A stretch of 64,000 nucleotides of DNA from Tenacibaculum larymnensis. Lineage in GTDB: Bacteria; Bacteroidota; Bacteroidia; Flavobacteriales; Flavobacteriaceae. This document shows positions 1-9,583 of this stretch, piece after piece; the stretch's first letter is position 1, and every line of letters starts with the position of its first letter. The position numbers were made by a program, and so were the translations under genes. The notes beneath the pieces were generated by a model. It saw nothing but the letters and a program-made list of their open reading frames with translations, searched no databases and had not been told where the DNA came from. The stretch is from positions 248,001 through 312,000 of the forward strand of contig NZ_JAIWJY010000003.1 of assembly GCF_028829235.1 (NCBI RefSeq), in the 5' to 3' direction.

Positions 1-70
1 GTCGCTCTAAGAAATGTTTTAACATATTAGAAAAAGTAACATCATCCTCTACTAGTAAAATCTTTTTCAT
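1..70 (-). CDS. Response regulator, N-terminal fragment (cut by window edge)
   Basis: Reading leftward from the ATG at 70, the visible 23 codons begin MKKILLVEDDVTFSNMLKHF. The hydrophobic strand followed by the acidic EDD pair is the start of a receiver domain; the phosphorylated Asp lies outside the window. It is probably a two-component regulator, and the PepSY-like genes lie just upstream on the same strand. The output domain cannot be seen. Confidence 0.8.
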   Translation of the reverse strand, partial: MKKILLVEDDVTFSNMLKHFLER

Positions 71-124
71 AAAAAATGTTTATTCTAAATTGTTTGTATA
101 GTATAAGCTCTTTGTAAAAAACAA

Positions 125-153
125 AAAGAGCGTTTTACATGAAAACGCTCTTT
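125..153 (-). terminator. Hairpin terminator after the PepSY-like genes
   Basis: A perfect 12-bp stem (AAAGAGCGTTTT / AAAACGCTCTTT) with a 5-nt loop is followed on the minus strand by an A/T-rich tract. It separates the two small secreted-protein genes from the response regulator gene. Confidence 0.7.
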
Positions 154-185
154 CGTCAATAAAATTGAGGAGGGAAATAAAAAAA

Positions 186-506
186 TTACTTTTTTGAATT
201 GCTAACTTCTTTTTCGTCTAATAAGTTACCTTCTTTGTCAGTATAAATAGTTTTGGTTGTGCTATTTACACTAATCTCTAATTTGTACTGCTCTTTTTCG
301 TTAACAAAAGCTTTACTTAAGTTAGCTTTAGGGAAGCTTTCCTTAATAGAGTTTACTAATGTTGCTGGTAACTTGTCTAAAGAGATTTCTTGGAATCCAT
401 CTGCTACAACTGTATGAACTGGAGTAATAGGGGAAATAGTATTGTTTACTGTTGCATAAGTTGAAACACCTGCTAAGATTGCTACTGCTAAGATTAATTT
501 TTTCAT
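186..506 (-). CDS. Small secreted PepSY-like protein, copy 1
   Basis: 106 aa. An N-terminal signal peptide (MKKLILAVAILAGVSTYA) is followed by one domain with alternating hydrophobic strands and the pattern LDKLPATLVNSIKESFPKA...YKLEI, as in the small periplasmic PepSY-like proteins of flavobacteria. It is a clear paralogue of the next gene upstream (567-875), with near-identical signal peptide and core, so it arose by tandem duplication. The partner is unknown; a nearby response regulator gene hints at a signalling or envelope-stress link, which is inference. Confidence 0.75.
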   Translation of the reverse strand: MKKLILAVAILAGVSTYATVNNTISPITPVHTVVADGFQEISLDKLPATLVNSIKESFPKANLSKAFVNEKEQYKLEISVNSTTKTIYTDKEGNLLDEKEVSNSKK

Positions 507-566
507 GACATTAAGTTTTAAGTTATAATTATTTAATATTGTAATACAACAAGGGGAATATGTGTG

Positions 567-875
567 TTATTTTACGTCTTTAGCGTCTAACCAATTTCCG
601 TCTTTGTCAGCAAAAAGAGTTTTGCTTTCGTTTTCTAAGCTAATCTCTAATTTATATTGCTCGTTTTCGTTAACAAAAGCTTTGCTTAATTTACCTTTAG
701 GAAAACTTTCTTTTACAGATTTTACTACTGCTGCTGGTAATTTATCTAAAGAAACTTCTTTAAAACCTTTTTCTACAACCGTGTGAACTGGAGTAATAGG
801 AGAAATAGTGTTGTTAGTTGTTGCGTAAGTTGAAGCTCCTGCTAAAATAGCTGCTGCTAAGATTAAATTTTTCAT
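567..875 (-). CDS. Small secreted PepSY-like protein, copy 2
   Basis: 102 aa, signal peptide MKNLILAAAILAGASTYA, then the same domain as the 186-506 gene (LDKLPAAVVKSVKESFPKG, QYKLEISLE). The C-terminal tail is shorter than in copy 1. The two genes are separated by 60 bp, share orientation and probably share a transcript ending at the hairpin at 125-153. PepSY-type domains are usually periplasmic inhibitors or binding modules, but no target is evident. Confidence 0.75.
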   Translation of the reverse strand: MKNLILAAAILAGASTYATTNNTISPITPVHTVVEKGFKEVSLDKLPAAVVKSVKESFPKGKLSKAFVNENEQYKLEISLENESKTLFADKDGNWLDAKDVK

Positions 876-1128
876 GATATTAAGTTTTTAAGTTATTTAC
901 TGTTTGCTTGTTATATTGAAATAAATATGCCATCAACTTTAATAAAACAACAAAAGGTGGTAACGTATTGTTTTTTAGATGTTTATTGTTTTTTTTAAGT
1001 TTTAAGAGGGATATTTTTTATGTGTAAAAAGTGTGTAAACAATTAATTAATACTGTGTAAAAGTTACACGATTTACTCAGAAGATAAACAATAAATATTT
1101 CTGTTATCTTTGAAGAAAATCATCCCTA

Positions 1129-3513
1129 ATGAAGTTATTTAAAAAGTCTTTAAAAATTGTTCTGTTATTATTAGTGTTAGTAAGTGTTGGAGTTTGGTTA
1201 TTTACAAAAACCTTACATCCTACGTATAAAGGAGAGTTAGCATTAGCTAATATTTCAGATAAAGTTACGGTGTATTATGATGAGGTTGGAGTGCCGCATA
1301 TCAATGCGCAAAATCAACTAGACGCTTATACTGTTTTAGGGTATGTGCATGCTCAAGATCGATTGTGGCAAATGGAACTAATTAGAAGAATTGCAGCTGG
1401 AAGATTAGCAGAAGTTTTTGGAAAAGATTTGGTAAGAGTAGATAAGTTTTTTTCTGGGTTAGGAATTGAAGAAGCTGCCGAAAAAACGATTCAAGAATTA
1501 GATAAAAATTCAGAAACTTATAAATTAACGGAAGCTTACTTAAACGGAGTTAATCAGTTTATTGAAGAAGGAGCAACACCATTAGAGTTTTATTTAGTAG
1601 GATTAGATAAAGAAAACTATACAGTTAAAGATATATATAATGTTTTTGGTTACATGGCATTTAGTTTTGCGATTGCACATAAAACGGATCCGTTGTTAAC
1701 TGAAGTTAAAGAAAAGTTAGGTGAGTCTTATGTAAATGAGTTGTTGAACTCTTTCAATAAGAATTTAACACTGAATAAGACAACGAATAAAAAAGCGATT
1801 AAAGCAGAAATGTCTGTTGCTGTTAATGAGATTATAGAGCAATTACCAGTTGCACCTTTTATAGGAAGTAATTCTTGGGTAATTGCACCCCCTAAAACCA
1901 AAAACGGTAAAGTGATTTTTGCTAATGACCCGCATATTACATTTTCTCAACCATCGGTTTGGTATCAAAACCATATAAAAACTCCTGATTTTGAAATTTA
2001 CGGATTTAATCTAGCGTTGATGCCTTTTCCGTTATTAGGACACAATAAAGAGTATGCCTACGGACTAACAATGTTGGCAAATGATGATTTGAATTTTTAT
2101 GTGGAAGAAAACAATCCTGAAAATCCGTTGGAATATAAAACTCCAGAAGGATTTAAAAAGTATGAGTTGTTAAACAAACATATAAAAGTTAAAGGAGGAA
2201 AAGATACCACGTATCAAGTAAAAGTAAGTAAGCACGGACCAATTATGAATGGGCTGATAGAGCATATTACTGATGATAGACCCGTGGCAATGAATTGGAT
2301 TTATACGCAGCTACCAAATAAATTATTAGAAGCGTCTCACAAAATGTCGCATGCAAATTCGTTACAAGATTTTAAAACAGGAACAGCTCAAATACACGCT
2401 CCAGGACTAAATGTAATGTATGGTGATGCTAAAGGGAATGTAGGTTGGTTTGCTTCAGCTAAATTGTATGAATTAAGAGATAGTTTATCTTCTAAAATGT
2501 ATTTAAACGGAGCTTCTGGGAACGATGAAATTGTAGAATATTTAGAATTTGAAGAAAATCCGCAAGCTGAAAATCCTAGTTGGAATTATGTGTATTCAGC
2601 AAATAATCAACCAGATTCTGTAAGAGGAAAATTGTATCCTGGATATTATCAGCCTGAAGATAGAGCGAAGAGAATTGTTCAGCTATTAGAACCTAAAAAC
2701 GATTTTACGAAAGAGGATGTTGCTGAAATGATTTATGATGTAACCTCACCTGTAGTTCCAGAAATCGGGAGAGAATTGTTGGTAAGTGTAGATAAATCGT
2801 CACTATCTCCTTCGGCAAAAAAAGCATATTCGGTGTTAGAAAAGTGGAATGGAGAATATTTAAAAACTAATGTAGCTCCGACTATTTATAATCGATTTTT
2901 GCATGAATTCTTAACTGCTACTTACAAAGATGAGTTAGGAGATAGTTTTCAGTTGTTTATTGATACGCAATTACAAGATCAAGTGTTAGCAGAGCAGGCT
3001 AAAAGGGAACAATCAGTTTGGTGGGATGATATTTCAACGACAGATAAAGTTGAAACCAGAAAAGAAATAATTACCACAGCTTTTCAAAAAGCCATCACAT
3101 TTTTACAAAATCAATTAGGAGAGAATGTAGAAAATTGGACGTGGAATCGCGTAATTTCAGTGGAATATGAACACGCTATTGGTAAAGCGGGAGGTTTGTT
3201 GCGTAAATTTTTTAATGTCGGTCCGTTTGAAACTATTGGAGGAAATGAGGTGATTAACAACCAGATTTTCAAGTTGGATAGTACAGGTGTGTATAAAATT
3301 CATGGTGGACCTTCAACACGTAGAGTCATTGACTTTTCTGATGTAGAAAATAGCATTGCGATTTTACCAACAGGGCAATCAGGAAATGTATTCAGTCCGT
3401 ATTATAAAGACCAAGCACAAAAATATGTAGATGGTGAGTTTGTAAAAATGAACCTTAATGAGGCAACTATACAAAAGAGTAAAAATAAATTGGTGTTTTT
3501 ACCGAAGGAATAA
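1129..3513 (+). CDS. Penicillin acylase family protein (Ntn hydrolase, S45)
   Basis: 794 aa with an N-terminal membrane or signal segment (about residues 8-25). Family marks are the A-chain motif YVHAQDRLWQMELIRR near residue 75 and the autoprocessing site GSNSW, where Ser247 would become the N-terminal nucleophile of the beta chain, followed by FANDPHI. Length and layout fit the S45 N-terminal-nucleophile family, which cleaves amides such as beta-lactam side chains or N-acyl homoserine lactones. The substrate cannot be told from sequence. It stands alone with its own upstream region. Confidence 0.9.
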   Translation: MKLFKKSLKIVLLLLVLVSVGVWLFTKTLHPTYKGELALANISDKVTVYYDEVGVPHINAQNQLDAYTVLGYVHAQDRLWQMELIRRIAAGRLAEVFGKDLVRVDKFFSGLGIEEAAEKTIQELDKNSETYKLTEAYLNGVNQFIEEGATPLEFYLVGLDKENYTVKDIYNVFGYMAFSFAIAHKTDPLLTEVKEKLGESYVNELLNSFNKNLTLNKTTNKKAIKAEMSVAVNEIIEQLPVAPFIGSNSWVIAPPKTKNGKVIFANDPHITFSQPSVWYQNHIKTPDFEIYGFNLALMPFPLLGHNKEYAYGLTMLANDDLNFYVEENNPENPLEYKTPEGFKKYELLNKHIKVKGGKDTTYQVKVSKHGPIMNGLIEHITDDRPVAMNWIYTQLPNKLLEASHKMSHANSLQDFKTGTAQIHAPGLNVMYGDAKGNVGWFASAKLYELRDSLSSKMYLNGASGNDEIVEYLEFEENPQAENPSWNYVYSANNQPDSVRGKLYPGYYQPEDRAKRIVQLLEPKNDFTKEDVAEMIYDVTSPVVPEIGRELLVSVDKSSLSPSAKKAYSVLEKWNGEYLKTNVAPTIYNRFLHEFLTATYKDELGDSFQLFIDTQLQDQVLAEQAKREQSVWWDDISTTDKVETRKEIITTAFQKAITFLQNQLGENVENWTWNRVISVEYEHAIGKAGGLLRKFFNVGPFETIGGNEVINNQIFKLDSTGVYKIHGGPSTRRVIDFSDVENSIAILPTGQSGNVFSPYYKDQAQKYVDGEFVKMNLNEATIQKSKNKLVFLPKE

Positions 3514-3524
3514 GAGGAATAATA

Positions 3525-3600
3525 TGTCATTTCGAAGGGAGAATGACTGAGGAATCTAAATAATTAAAAATGAGATTTCTCTCTCTGGTCGAAATGACGA
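3525..3600. repeat. REP-like inverted repeat
   Basis: The arms TGTCATTTCGA (3525-3535) and TCGAAATGACG (3589-3599) are inverted, with inner matching parts (GGAATCT and AGATTTCT). Short imperfect palindromes starting GTCATTTCGA are common intergenic repeats in Bacteroidota genomes. It overlaps the 3' end of the next gene and supplies its last codons. Confidence 0.6.
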
Positions 3601-4100
3601 GTTTTTCTTGGTTGTATTTTAGATTTTAAAAGATTTAAAAGATGAGTATCATCTTTTTTATTTTGACTTAGAGTTTGATATATTTCGAGGAGGTCTAAAT
3701 ATTCCCACTCTTTAAACTTGTTAATCTTGTATGAAGAAGAGGGAGTTAATAATTTTAAGAAATACTCAACTTTACCTCTACCATAACCTTGAGATTTTAT
3801 TTCAATAGAAATGTCTTTCAATTTATAAGTTCTTTCCCACTCCTTATTAAAATTTGTCCCTTTTATAATCACTTGAGTCTTGTTTATCTGTATTTCTTTA
3901 ATATAATTTCTGACTATAAAAAAAGATAAAATTCCCCAAACTATTGAGTAACCTATAGTCAAGGTGGTAGAAAAGGCAATAGAATTTTTTTTAATAGGTA
4001 TAAGAGAAAGTAAGAGTATGGGGATAATAGGAGGAAAAAACAAAGACATAAATCTATGCCAATATTTTTTTTGTTTTATAGGTTGATAAATTTTATTCAT
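3564..4100 (-). CDS. Hypothetical membrane protein
   Basis: 178 aa with two hydrophobic segments near residues 17-35 and 43-66, followed by a soluble part of alternating strands resembling PH-like or YcxB-like membrane-anchored domains. I do not recognise a named family. The C-terminal tail (TRHFDQREKSHF) is encoded by the REP-like repeat, so the original stop was probably lost when the repeat inserted. It starts 3 bp after the nitroreductase gene ends. Confidence 0.6.
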   Translation of the reverse strand: MNKIYQPIKQKKYWHRFMSLFFPPIIPILLLSLIPIKKNSIAFSTTLTIGYSIVWGILSFFIVRNYIKEIQINKTQVIIKGTNFNKEWERTYKLKDISIEIKSQGYGRGKVEYFLKLLTPSSSYKINKFKEWEYLDLLEIYQTLSQNKKDDTHLLNLLKSKIQPRKTRHFDQREKSHF

Positions 4101-4103
4101 TTT

Positions 4104-4838
4104 TTAAACCTCTCTATAAACCTCCTCAAAAGGAATTCTAAAACGTTCTCCATACACTCCTTCGGGTTTGCGAATACCACATGACACAACCATGTTAATT
4201 TCTGCGCCAAAAGGTAACCCCAGCAAACGTTTTACACGCCAAGTGTCAGAACCTTCCATAGGGCAGGTGTCGTAACCTTCAGCAGCCATTGAAAGCATGA
4301 ATGTTTGTGCTGCTAATCCACAAGTTTTGTGAGCTACAATGCGCATATCACTATTGCGAACTTCTCTATAAATAGGTCGAAATACCCCAACAATTGAAAA
4401 TAGTATATACTTCAACCAGCCAAAAATTCCTAAGAAATCAAAATACGTGAAAGGAATTAGCTTTCCGTAGTAGTTACGTGCTACTTTTTCTCTACTTCGT
4501 TGTTCTGATTTCGGATTGTTTTTACCAAAAACTGTATCCATAAAAGCTAAATTAGCTTTAGCTCTTTTACGCCACAAATCTTTACGAGTAACAAAAACCA
4601 CTAGCTGCTGAGCAGTTTTAGCTGCATTTTGATTAAAGCATAATGGAGCCATTTTTTTTATAATTTCCTTATCAGTGATATGATAAAACTCCCACAGTTG
4701 CATGTTGCTACTGGTAGGAGCTAAACTCGCCTGTTCTAAACATTTTTTTACAATGGAAGTGTCTATCGGTTTTTCAGGGTCGTACACTCTTACCGAACGA
4801 CGATAATTAACTGCTTCTGATACGGATTTTTCACTCAT
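4104..4838 (-). CDS. Nitroreductase family protein
   Basis: 244 aa. The N-terminal YRRSVRVYDPEKPID and SLAPTSSNMQLWEF match the FMN-binding start of nitroreductases, and the C-terminal CGLAAQTFMLSMAAEGYDTCPMEG followed by GAEINMVVSCGIRKPEG matches the cofactor and dimer-interface part. It is expected to be a cytosolic FMN-dependent NAD(P)H oxidoreductase with unknown substrate. An insertion of about 60 residues between these parts contains a hydrophobic stretch (YILFSIVGVF). Confidence 0.85.
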   Translation of the reverse strand: MSEKSVSEAVNYRRSVRVYDPEKPIDTSIVKKCLEQASLAPTSSNMQLWEFYHITDKEIIKKMAPLCFNQNAAKTAQQLVVFVTRKDLWRKRAKANLAFMDTVFGKNNPKSEQRSREKVARNYYGKLIPFTYFDFLGIFGWLKYILFSIVGVFRPIYREVRNSDMRIVAHKTCGLAAQTFMLSMAAEGYDTCPMEGSDTWRVKRLLGLPFGAEINMVVSCGIRKPEGVYGERFRIPFEEVYREV

Positions 4839-4886
4839 TTGTGGGTGTCTTGATTCTTGTGTCTACTTATTTTATTATCTAATAAA

Positions 4887-6260
4887 TTACCCTAGTTTCA
4901 TTAAGGTTTTTAATTGTTGTAGTTTCCCTTTATATGGAGCATATCGAGTAGGAACATCTAGCCAAGTTCCGCGAGAAACCACTCCTTTATGATGAGAAAA
5001 AGTATCAAAAGTTTTTTTTCCGTGATAACTACCTATACCACTTTCTCCCACGCCACCAAAAGGCAACCTATGATTAGCAAAATGTACTGTAGTATCATTT
5101 ATCGTACCTCCACCAAACGAAAAACGCTCAATCATTTTCTTAGCAAATGAATTTCTATTGGTGAAAACATATAAAGCCAGAGGCTTATCATATTTAGCTG
5201 TTATTTTTTCAATATCAGCTTCATTTTCATAGGAAATTAGTGGTAAGATAGGTCCGAAAATTTCACCTTTCATTACTTCACTATCTAGACTAGGTTCATC
5301 AATTAAGGTAGGGGCAATATAGCGATCATCTCTATCAGTTTGTCCACCAATTACACACTTTTCATTTTCTAGCATAATGGCTAAACGATCAAAGTTTTTA
5401 GTGTTTACGATACGTGGAAAATCAAAGGAGTTTTGAGGGTTTTCGCCATAAGCTCTAAAAATATCCTCCTTAAACTCTTGTATAAACTGTTCTTTTACCG
5501 ATTTATGAATTAATAAATAATCAGGAGCAATACAAGTTTGTCCACCATTAATAAATTTCCCCCAAACCAAACGCTTTGCAGCAAGTTTGATGTTTGCGGT
5601 TTCATCAATAATAGATGGGCTTTTTCCTCCCAATTCTAGAGTAACTGGAGTTAAGTGATTGGCAGCAGCCTTAGCAACAATTTTTCCCACAGGAACACTT
5701 CCAGTAAAAAAAATATAATCCCAACGTTGTGCTAATAATTCTGTAGAAACATCCACACCGCCTTCTACAACAGCTACATGATTTTTATCAAAAACAGCTT
5801 CGATGATTTCTTTGGTAATTTTACTCGTGTTGGGTGTTAGTTCTGAAGGTTTTAAAACTACAGTATTTCCTGCTGCAATGGCTCCCAATAAAGGAGCAAA
5901 TGCTAGTTGATACGGATAATTCCAAGGAGCAATAATTAAAACAGTACCATAAGGTTCTTTATAAATTTTTGCTGATGATGGAAAGTTTAATAAAGAAGGC
6001 AATACACGCTTGGGTTTGCTCCAAGAATATATGTTTTTTATCGCCATTTTTAACTCAGCCAGTACGATAGAAGTTTCAGTCATCACAGCTTCGTATTCTG
6101 ATTTTTTAAAATCATCATGTAAAGCTTTGATAATATCTTGTTCTCTTGTAATAAGCTCTTTTTGTAGTCTTTTTAAAGCACTTTTTCTAAAGGAGATATC
6201 TTTGGTTTGTTGTGTTGCAAAATAATTTTTTTGCGACTGAACCAATTCGGGAATATTCAT
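4887..6260 (-). CDS. Aldehyde dehydrogenase (class 3-like)
   Basis: 457 aa, the size of the short ALDH3-type enzymes. Visible motifs are PWNYPYQLAFAPLLGAIAAGN (cofactor site), FFTGSVPVGK (Rossmann fold), LELGGKSPSI with the general base Glu, and GGQTCIAPDY with the catalytic Cys. The NAD(P)+-dependent reaction turns aldehydes into acids. The AlkB-like gene lies 3 bp upstream on the same strand, so oxidation of fatty aldehydes derived from alkanes is a reasonable role, though no alcohol dehydrogenase is in view. Confidence 0.9.
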   Translation of the reverse strand: MNIPELVQSQKNYFATQQTKDISFRKSALKRLQKELITREQDIIKALHDDFKKSEYEAVMTETSIVLAELKMAIKNIYSWSKPKRVLPSLLNFPSSAKIYKEPYGTVLIIAPWNYPYQLAFAPLLGAIAAGNTVVLKPSELTPNTSKITKEIIEAVFDKNHVAVVEGGVDVSTELLAQRWDYIFFTGSVPVGKIVAKAAANHLTPVTLELGGKSPSIIDETANIKLAAKRLVWGKFINGGQTCIAPDYLLIHKSVKEQFIQEFKEDIFRAYGENPQNSFDFPRIVNTKNFDRLAIMLENEKCVIGGQTDRDDRYIAPTLIDEPSLDSEVMKGEIFGPILPLISYENEADIEKITAKYDKPLALYVFTNRNSFAKKMIERFSFGGGTINDTTVHFANHRLPFGGVGESGIGSYHGKKTFDTFSHHKGVVSRGTWLDVPTRYAPYKGKLQQLKTLMKLG

Positions 6261-6263
6261 AGG

Positions 6264-7295
6264 TTATATATCTTGTAATTTTTTATTCATTATTGAAAAC
6301 CATAAAGGAGGTACCAAAGCCACAAGCATCATACCTGGATATCCTGTTGGCATTTGAGGGCTCTCTGGTAATGATTTTAAGAGCTGATAATGTTTACTTC
6401 CGTTATAGTGATGATCGGAATGGCGAGATAAATTAAACAGCATTAACATACCAATTCTGTGATCAGAATTCCATGAATGAGTTCTTTTTACACGTTCATA
6501 ACGACCTTTTTCGTTTTGTTTACGTAGTAGTCCGTAATGTTCTATATAGTTTACAGTTTCTAATAATAAAATTCCAAAAACAGCTGCTGCTGTAAAAGCA
6601 AGTAGAGCATTTAATCCAAAGAGAAAGAAAATACCTATCAATAACAATATATTACAAATCGTATAGATGAGCATTCTGTTTTGCAGATGAAACCAATTTC
6701 TACCAGAATTTTTTAGACGTCTGTTTTCTGTTTCCCAAGCTTGATAATAGCTTTGAAAATGAGAACGGATCCAGAATAGATATACTATTTCATTTTTTCT
6801 TGCGGTTGCAGCATCTTTAGGTGTAGCTACATTAAAATGATGTCCGGCATTATGATAGGGTAAAAAGTGAGTATCTAAAGATGTTAATAATAAAATCTCA
6901 CCTAAAAACTCATCAAAACGGTTGTTCCGATGACCTAATTCATGTCCTACATTAATACCAATTACACCACACATTAATCCCATAGCAGAGATTCTTCCTA
7001 TATATTCTATGGTGGTTAAATGTGCATCTTTCATCATCCATAAAAACCATCCTAAAAAAAGTAATTGAACAGGTACTGTTGCGTATAAGATATAAGTATA
7101 CAGCTTGTTTTCTTTTTCTAGCTCTTCTTGTTCTTTGTTAAGGTTTTGTTTGTCTGGGTTAAAAAGCAGTTCAAGTAGAGGAACAAACCCAAAAAATACG
7201 ACTAAAGGTAATAATGTTAACCAACCCATACTCGTAAACGAAATGTATACAGTTATAGGGAGTATTAAGATAGTTAAAAATTTAAGAGCTTTCAT
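6264..7295 (-). CDS. alkB: Alkane 1-monooxygenase (AlkB-like)
   Basis: 343 aa from the ATG at 7295; an upstream ATG at 7343 would add an atypical head. Several membrane segments surround the di-iron histidine boxes HELGHR, HNAGHHFNVATPKDAATAR, NYIEHYGL and HSDHHYNGSKHY, which match the AlkB alkane hydroxylase order. It hydroxylates terminal carbons of alkanes or related chains and needs rubredoxin, which is not in this window. It forms an operon with the aldehyde dehydrogenase 3 bp downstream. Confidence 0.9.
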   Translation of the reverse strand: MKALKFLTILILPITVYISFTSMGWLTLLPLVVFFGFVPLLELLFNPDKQNLNKEQEELEKENKLYTYILYATVPVQLLFLGWFLWMMKDAHLTTIEYIGRISAMGLMCGVIGINVGHELGHRNNRFDEFLGEILLLTSLDTHFLPYHNAGHHFNVATPKDAATARKNEIVYLFWIRSHFQSYYQAWETENRRLKNSGRNWFHLQNRMLIYTICNILLLIGIFFLFGLNALLAFTAAAVFGILLLETVNYIEHYGLLRKQNEKGRYERVKRTHSWNSDHRIGMLMLFNLSRHSDHHYNGSKHYQLLKSLPESPQMPTGYPGMMLVALVPPLWFSIMNKKLQDI

Positions 7296-7324
7296 CTTAT
7301 GTGAAATTTGTCTAAATATACAAA

Positions 7325-8011
7325 TTACAAGCAAGCATCCCAAACTGGGTCAGAAGGAGTTGGAGCAGTGATTTTAATAAGTTCTTTACTAACTGGATGC
7401 GTAAATTCTATTTTTCGTGCATGTAAATGGATGCTTCCATCTTTATTGCTTCTTTTTGCTCCGTATTTTAAGTCGCCTTTAATAATAGCACCAATATTAG
7501 AAAGTTGTACACGAATTTGATGATGACGTCCTGTTTCTAAGTCAACTTCAAGCAACGAATAGTTATCTAATTTTTTAAGTGTTGTGTAATGTAAAGTAGC
7601 TTTTTTACTTCCGTTAACTTCTTTGTTGTATGCTGTAGACTTATTGTTCTTTGGGTTCTTTTTTAAATAATTTGTTAAAGTGTCAGCAGCTTTTTTAGGT
7701 TGTTGTTGAACAATTGCCCAGTATGTTTTTTTTATGGTTTTGTCACGCAACATTTTGTTTAAGCGTTCTAAAGCTTTAGATGTACGTGCGTAAATAACAA
7801 TGCCAGAAGTAGGTCTATCTAAACGATGAACAGTTCCTAAATAAACATTACCAGGTTTGTTATATTTTTCCTTAATATATTCTTTAACTACATCAGAAAG
7901 AGGTTTGTCGCCTGTTTTATCGCCTTGTACGATATCGCCAGCACGCTTATTAACCACAATAATATGATTGTCTTCATGTAAGACCTGTAAATTTTCTTTA
8001 GTAGAGTGCAT
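7325..8011 (-). CDS. RluA-family RNA pseudouridine synthase
   Basis: 228 aa. The catalytic motif HRLDRPTSGIVIYART contains the conserved Asp, and GRHHQIRVQLSNIG with GDLKYG are the later family motifs. There is no N-terminal S4 domain, so it is the short RluA/RluC-like type acting on rRNA or tRNA. The exact target base cannot be assigned. It is co-directional with the engB-like gene 31 bp upstream. Confidence 0.9.
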   Translation of the reverse strand: MHSTKENLQVLHEDNHIIVVNKRAGDIVQGDKTGDKPLSDVVKEYIKEKYNKPGNVYLGTVHRLDRPTSGIVIYARTSKALERLNKMLRDKTIKKTYWAIVQQQPKKAADTLTNYLKKNPKNNKSTAYNKEVNGSKKATLHYTTLKKLDNYSLLEVDLETGRHHQIRVQLSNIGAIIKGDLKYGAKRSNKDGSIHLHARKIEFTHPVSKELIKITAPTPSDPVWDACL

Positions 8012-8042
8012 ATTAGGAGTTACCTTAAGGTTACTAGAAGAA

Positions 8043-8654
8043 CTATTTGAAGTTCTCAGCTACGTCCTCATTTACCTGATCGATAAAACTTAAAAACTCA
8101 TCACGTCCCATTCCTGTAGAAGAAGAAGTTACAAAAGACATTGGTAATTCTTCCCAATACTTTAATAATTTCTTTTTATAAGCAGTAATTTGTTTGTTAA
8201 GTTTAGAACTGCCTAATTTGTCTGCTTTGGTAAAAACAATACAGAAAGGAATACGGTTTTCACCTAAAAACTGCATAAACTCTAAGTCTATTTTCTGCGG
8301 ATCATGGCGAGAATCAATTAAAACAAAGGTACAAACCAGTTGTTCACGCTCTTTAAAATAATTTTCAATAAAGAATTGAAAAATTTGTCGCTTTTTTTTA
8401 GATACTTGAGCATAACCATATCCTGGAAGATCCACTAAAAACCATTCATCATTAATTTTAAAATGGTTAATAAGTTGAGTTTTTCCGGGCTTACCAGAGG
8501 TCTTTGCTAAATCTTTTCGCTCCATCAACATGTTAATTAACGAAGACTTACCAACGTTTGAGCGGCCAATAAAAGCATACTCAGGTATTCTGTCTTTAGG
8601 AGCTTTGGTAACATTACTGTTACTCATTACAAATTCAGCAGATTTTATTTTCAT
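8043..8654 (-). CDS. engB: Ribosome biogenesis GTPase EngB (YsxC/YihA)
   Basis: 203 aa, normal family length. GTPase motifs are G1 GRSNVGKSSLIN, G3 DLPGYGYA and G4 TKAD, with the family signature TSGKPGKTQLINHF. It acts in assembly of the large ribosomal subunit. It lies in a minus-strand run with the hydrolase upstream and the pseudouridine synthase downstream. Confidence 0.95.
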   Translation of the reverse strand: MKIKSAEFVMSNSNVTKAPKDRIPEYAFIGRSNVGKSSLINMLMERKDLAKTSGKPGKTQLINHFKINDEWFLVDLPGYGYAQVSKKKRQIFQFFIENYFKEREQLVCTFVLIDSRHDPQKIDLEFMQFLGENRIPFCIVFTKADKLGSSKLNKQITAYKKKLLKYWEELPMSFVTSSSTGMGRDEFLSFIDQVNEDVAENFK

Positions 8655-8681
8655 ACTATAATTAAGCTAGTTTAGCTGTTG

Positions 8682-9446
8682 TTATATTTCGCGTTTTGAA
8701 AGCCAGCTTTCTAAAATTTCATTAAACTCTTCTGGAGTTTCCATCATAGCTGCATGCCCACATTTATCTATCCAAAATAAATCAGCATCAGGTAAGAGTT
8801 TTTTGAAGTCTTCAGCAACTTCTGGTGGAGTAACGCTGTCTTGTTTTCCCCAAATTAAACAAGTAGGTTGTTTCATGTTGGGTAAATCTTTAGCCATATT
8901 ATGACGAATTGCACTTTTAGCAATAGCTAATGTTCTAATCAATGTATTTCTATCGTTGATAACATCATACACTTGATCTACAAGTTCGTCTGTGGCAATA
9001 GCTTTATCATAAAAAACATCTTGCGCTTTTTTTCTAACAAACTCTTTGTCACCTCTTTTAGGATAGCTATCTCCCATAGAGTTTTCGTATAGCCCTGAAC
9101 TACCTGTTAAAACTAATGCTTTAACATCTTCAGAGTAATGTTTTGTGTAGTATAAAGCTATATGTCCGCCTAAAGAATTTCCTAATAAAGTAACATTTTT
9201 AAGTCCTTTGTACTCTATGAAATCATGTAAAAATTTGGCTAAATTTTTTACATTGGTTTTAAGGAGAGGTAAGGTGTATAGGGGTAATTCTGGAATAAAA
9301 ACTTGATATCCTTTTTTTGAAAGATGATTAAAAGTGGAGTTAAAATTACTTAAAGCCCCCATTAGTCCATGAAGAATGATAATTGGGCTTCCTTCTCCTG
9401 CTTCAGCGTATGTAAATTTGTCTTCTTTCTTTAAAAATTCAGTCAT
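8682..9446 (-). CDS. Alpha/beta-hydrolase
   Basis: 254 aa from the ATG at 9446 (MTEFLKKEDKF), preferred over an upstream ATG at 9473. The oxyanion motif HGLMGAL, nucleophile elbow GNSLGGH, a late Asp in WGKQDSVTPP and the His in DKCGHAAMMETPEEF give a complete catalytic set. Substrate is unknown. The gene is divergent from mraZ. Confidence 0.9.
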   Translation of the reverse strand: MTEFLKKEDKFTYAEAGEGSPIIILHGLMGALSNFNSTFNHLSKKGYQVFIPELPLYTLPLLKTNVKNLAKFLHDFIEYKGLKNVTLLGNSLGGHIALYYTKHYSEDVKALVLTGSSGLYENSMGDSYPKRGDKEFVRKKAQDVFYDKAIATDELVDQVYDVINDRNTLIRTLAIAKSAIRHNMAKDLPNMKQPTCLIWGKQDSVTPPEVAEDFKKLLPDADLFWIDKCGHAAMMETPEEFNEILESWLSKREI

Positions 9447-9583
9447 TATGTTTCTGATTTGACTTAACCACAAATGTAGTTCTTTTTTATCACTTTTTCA
9501 TTTTTATTATTTCATGTACAATGGCGATATAGAAGTCTTTTAGTATCAGTTTTTTAGCTTAAAAACTAAAACTTATCAACAAT

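Noticed and set aside
6010..6225. Antisense open frames over host genes, such as that opposite the aldehyde dehydrogenase
   Set aside because: They are mirror frames of well-supported genes with no family features.
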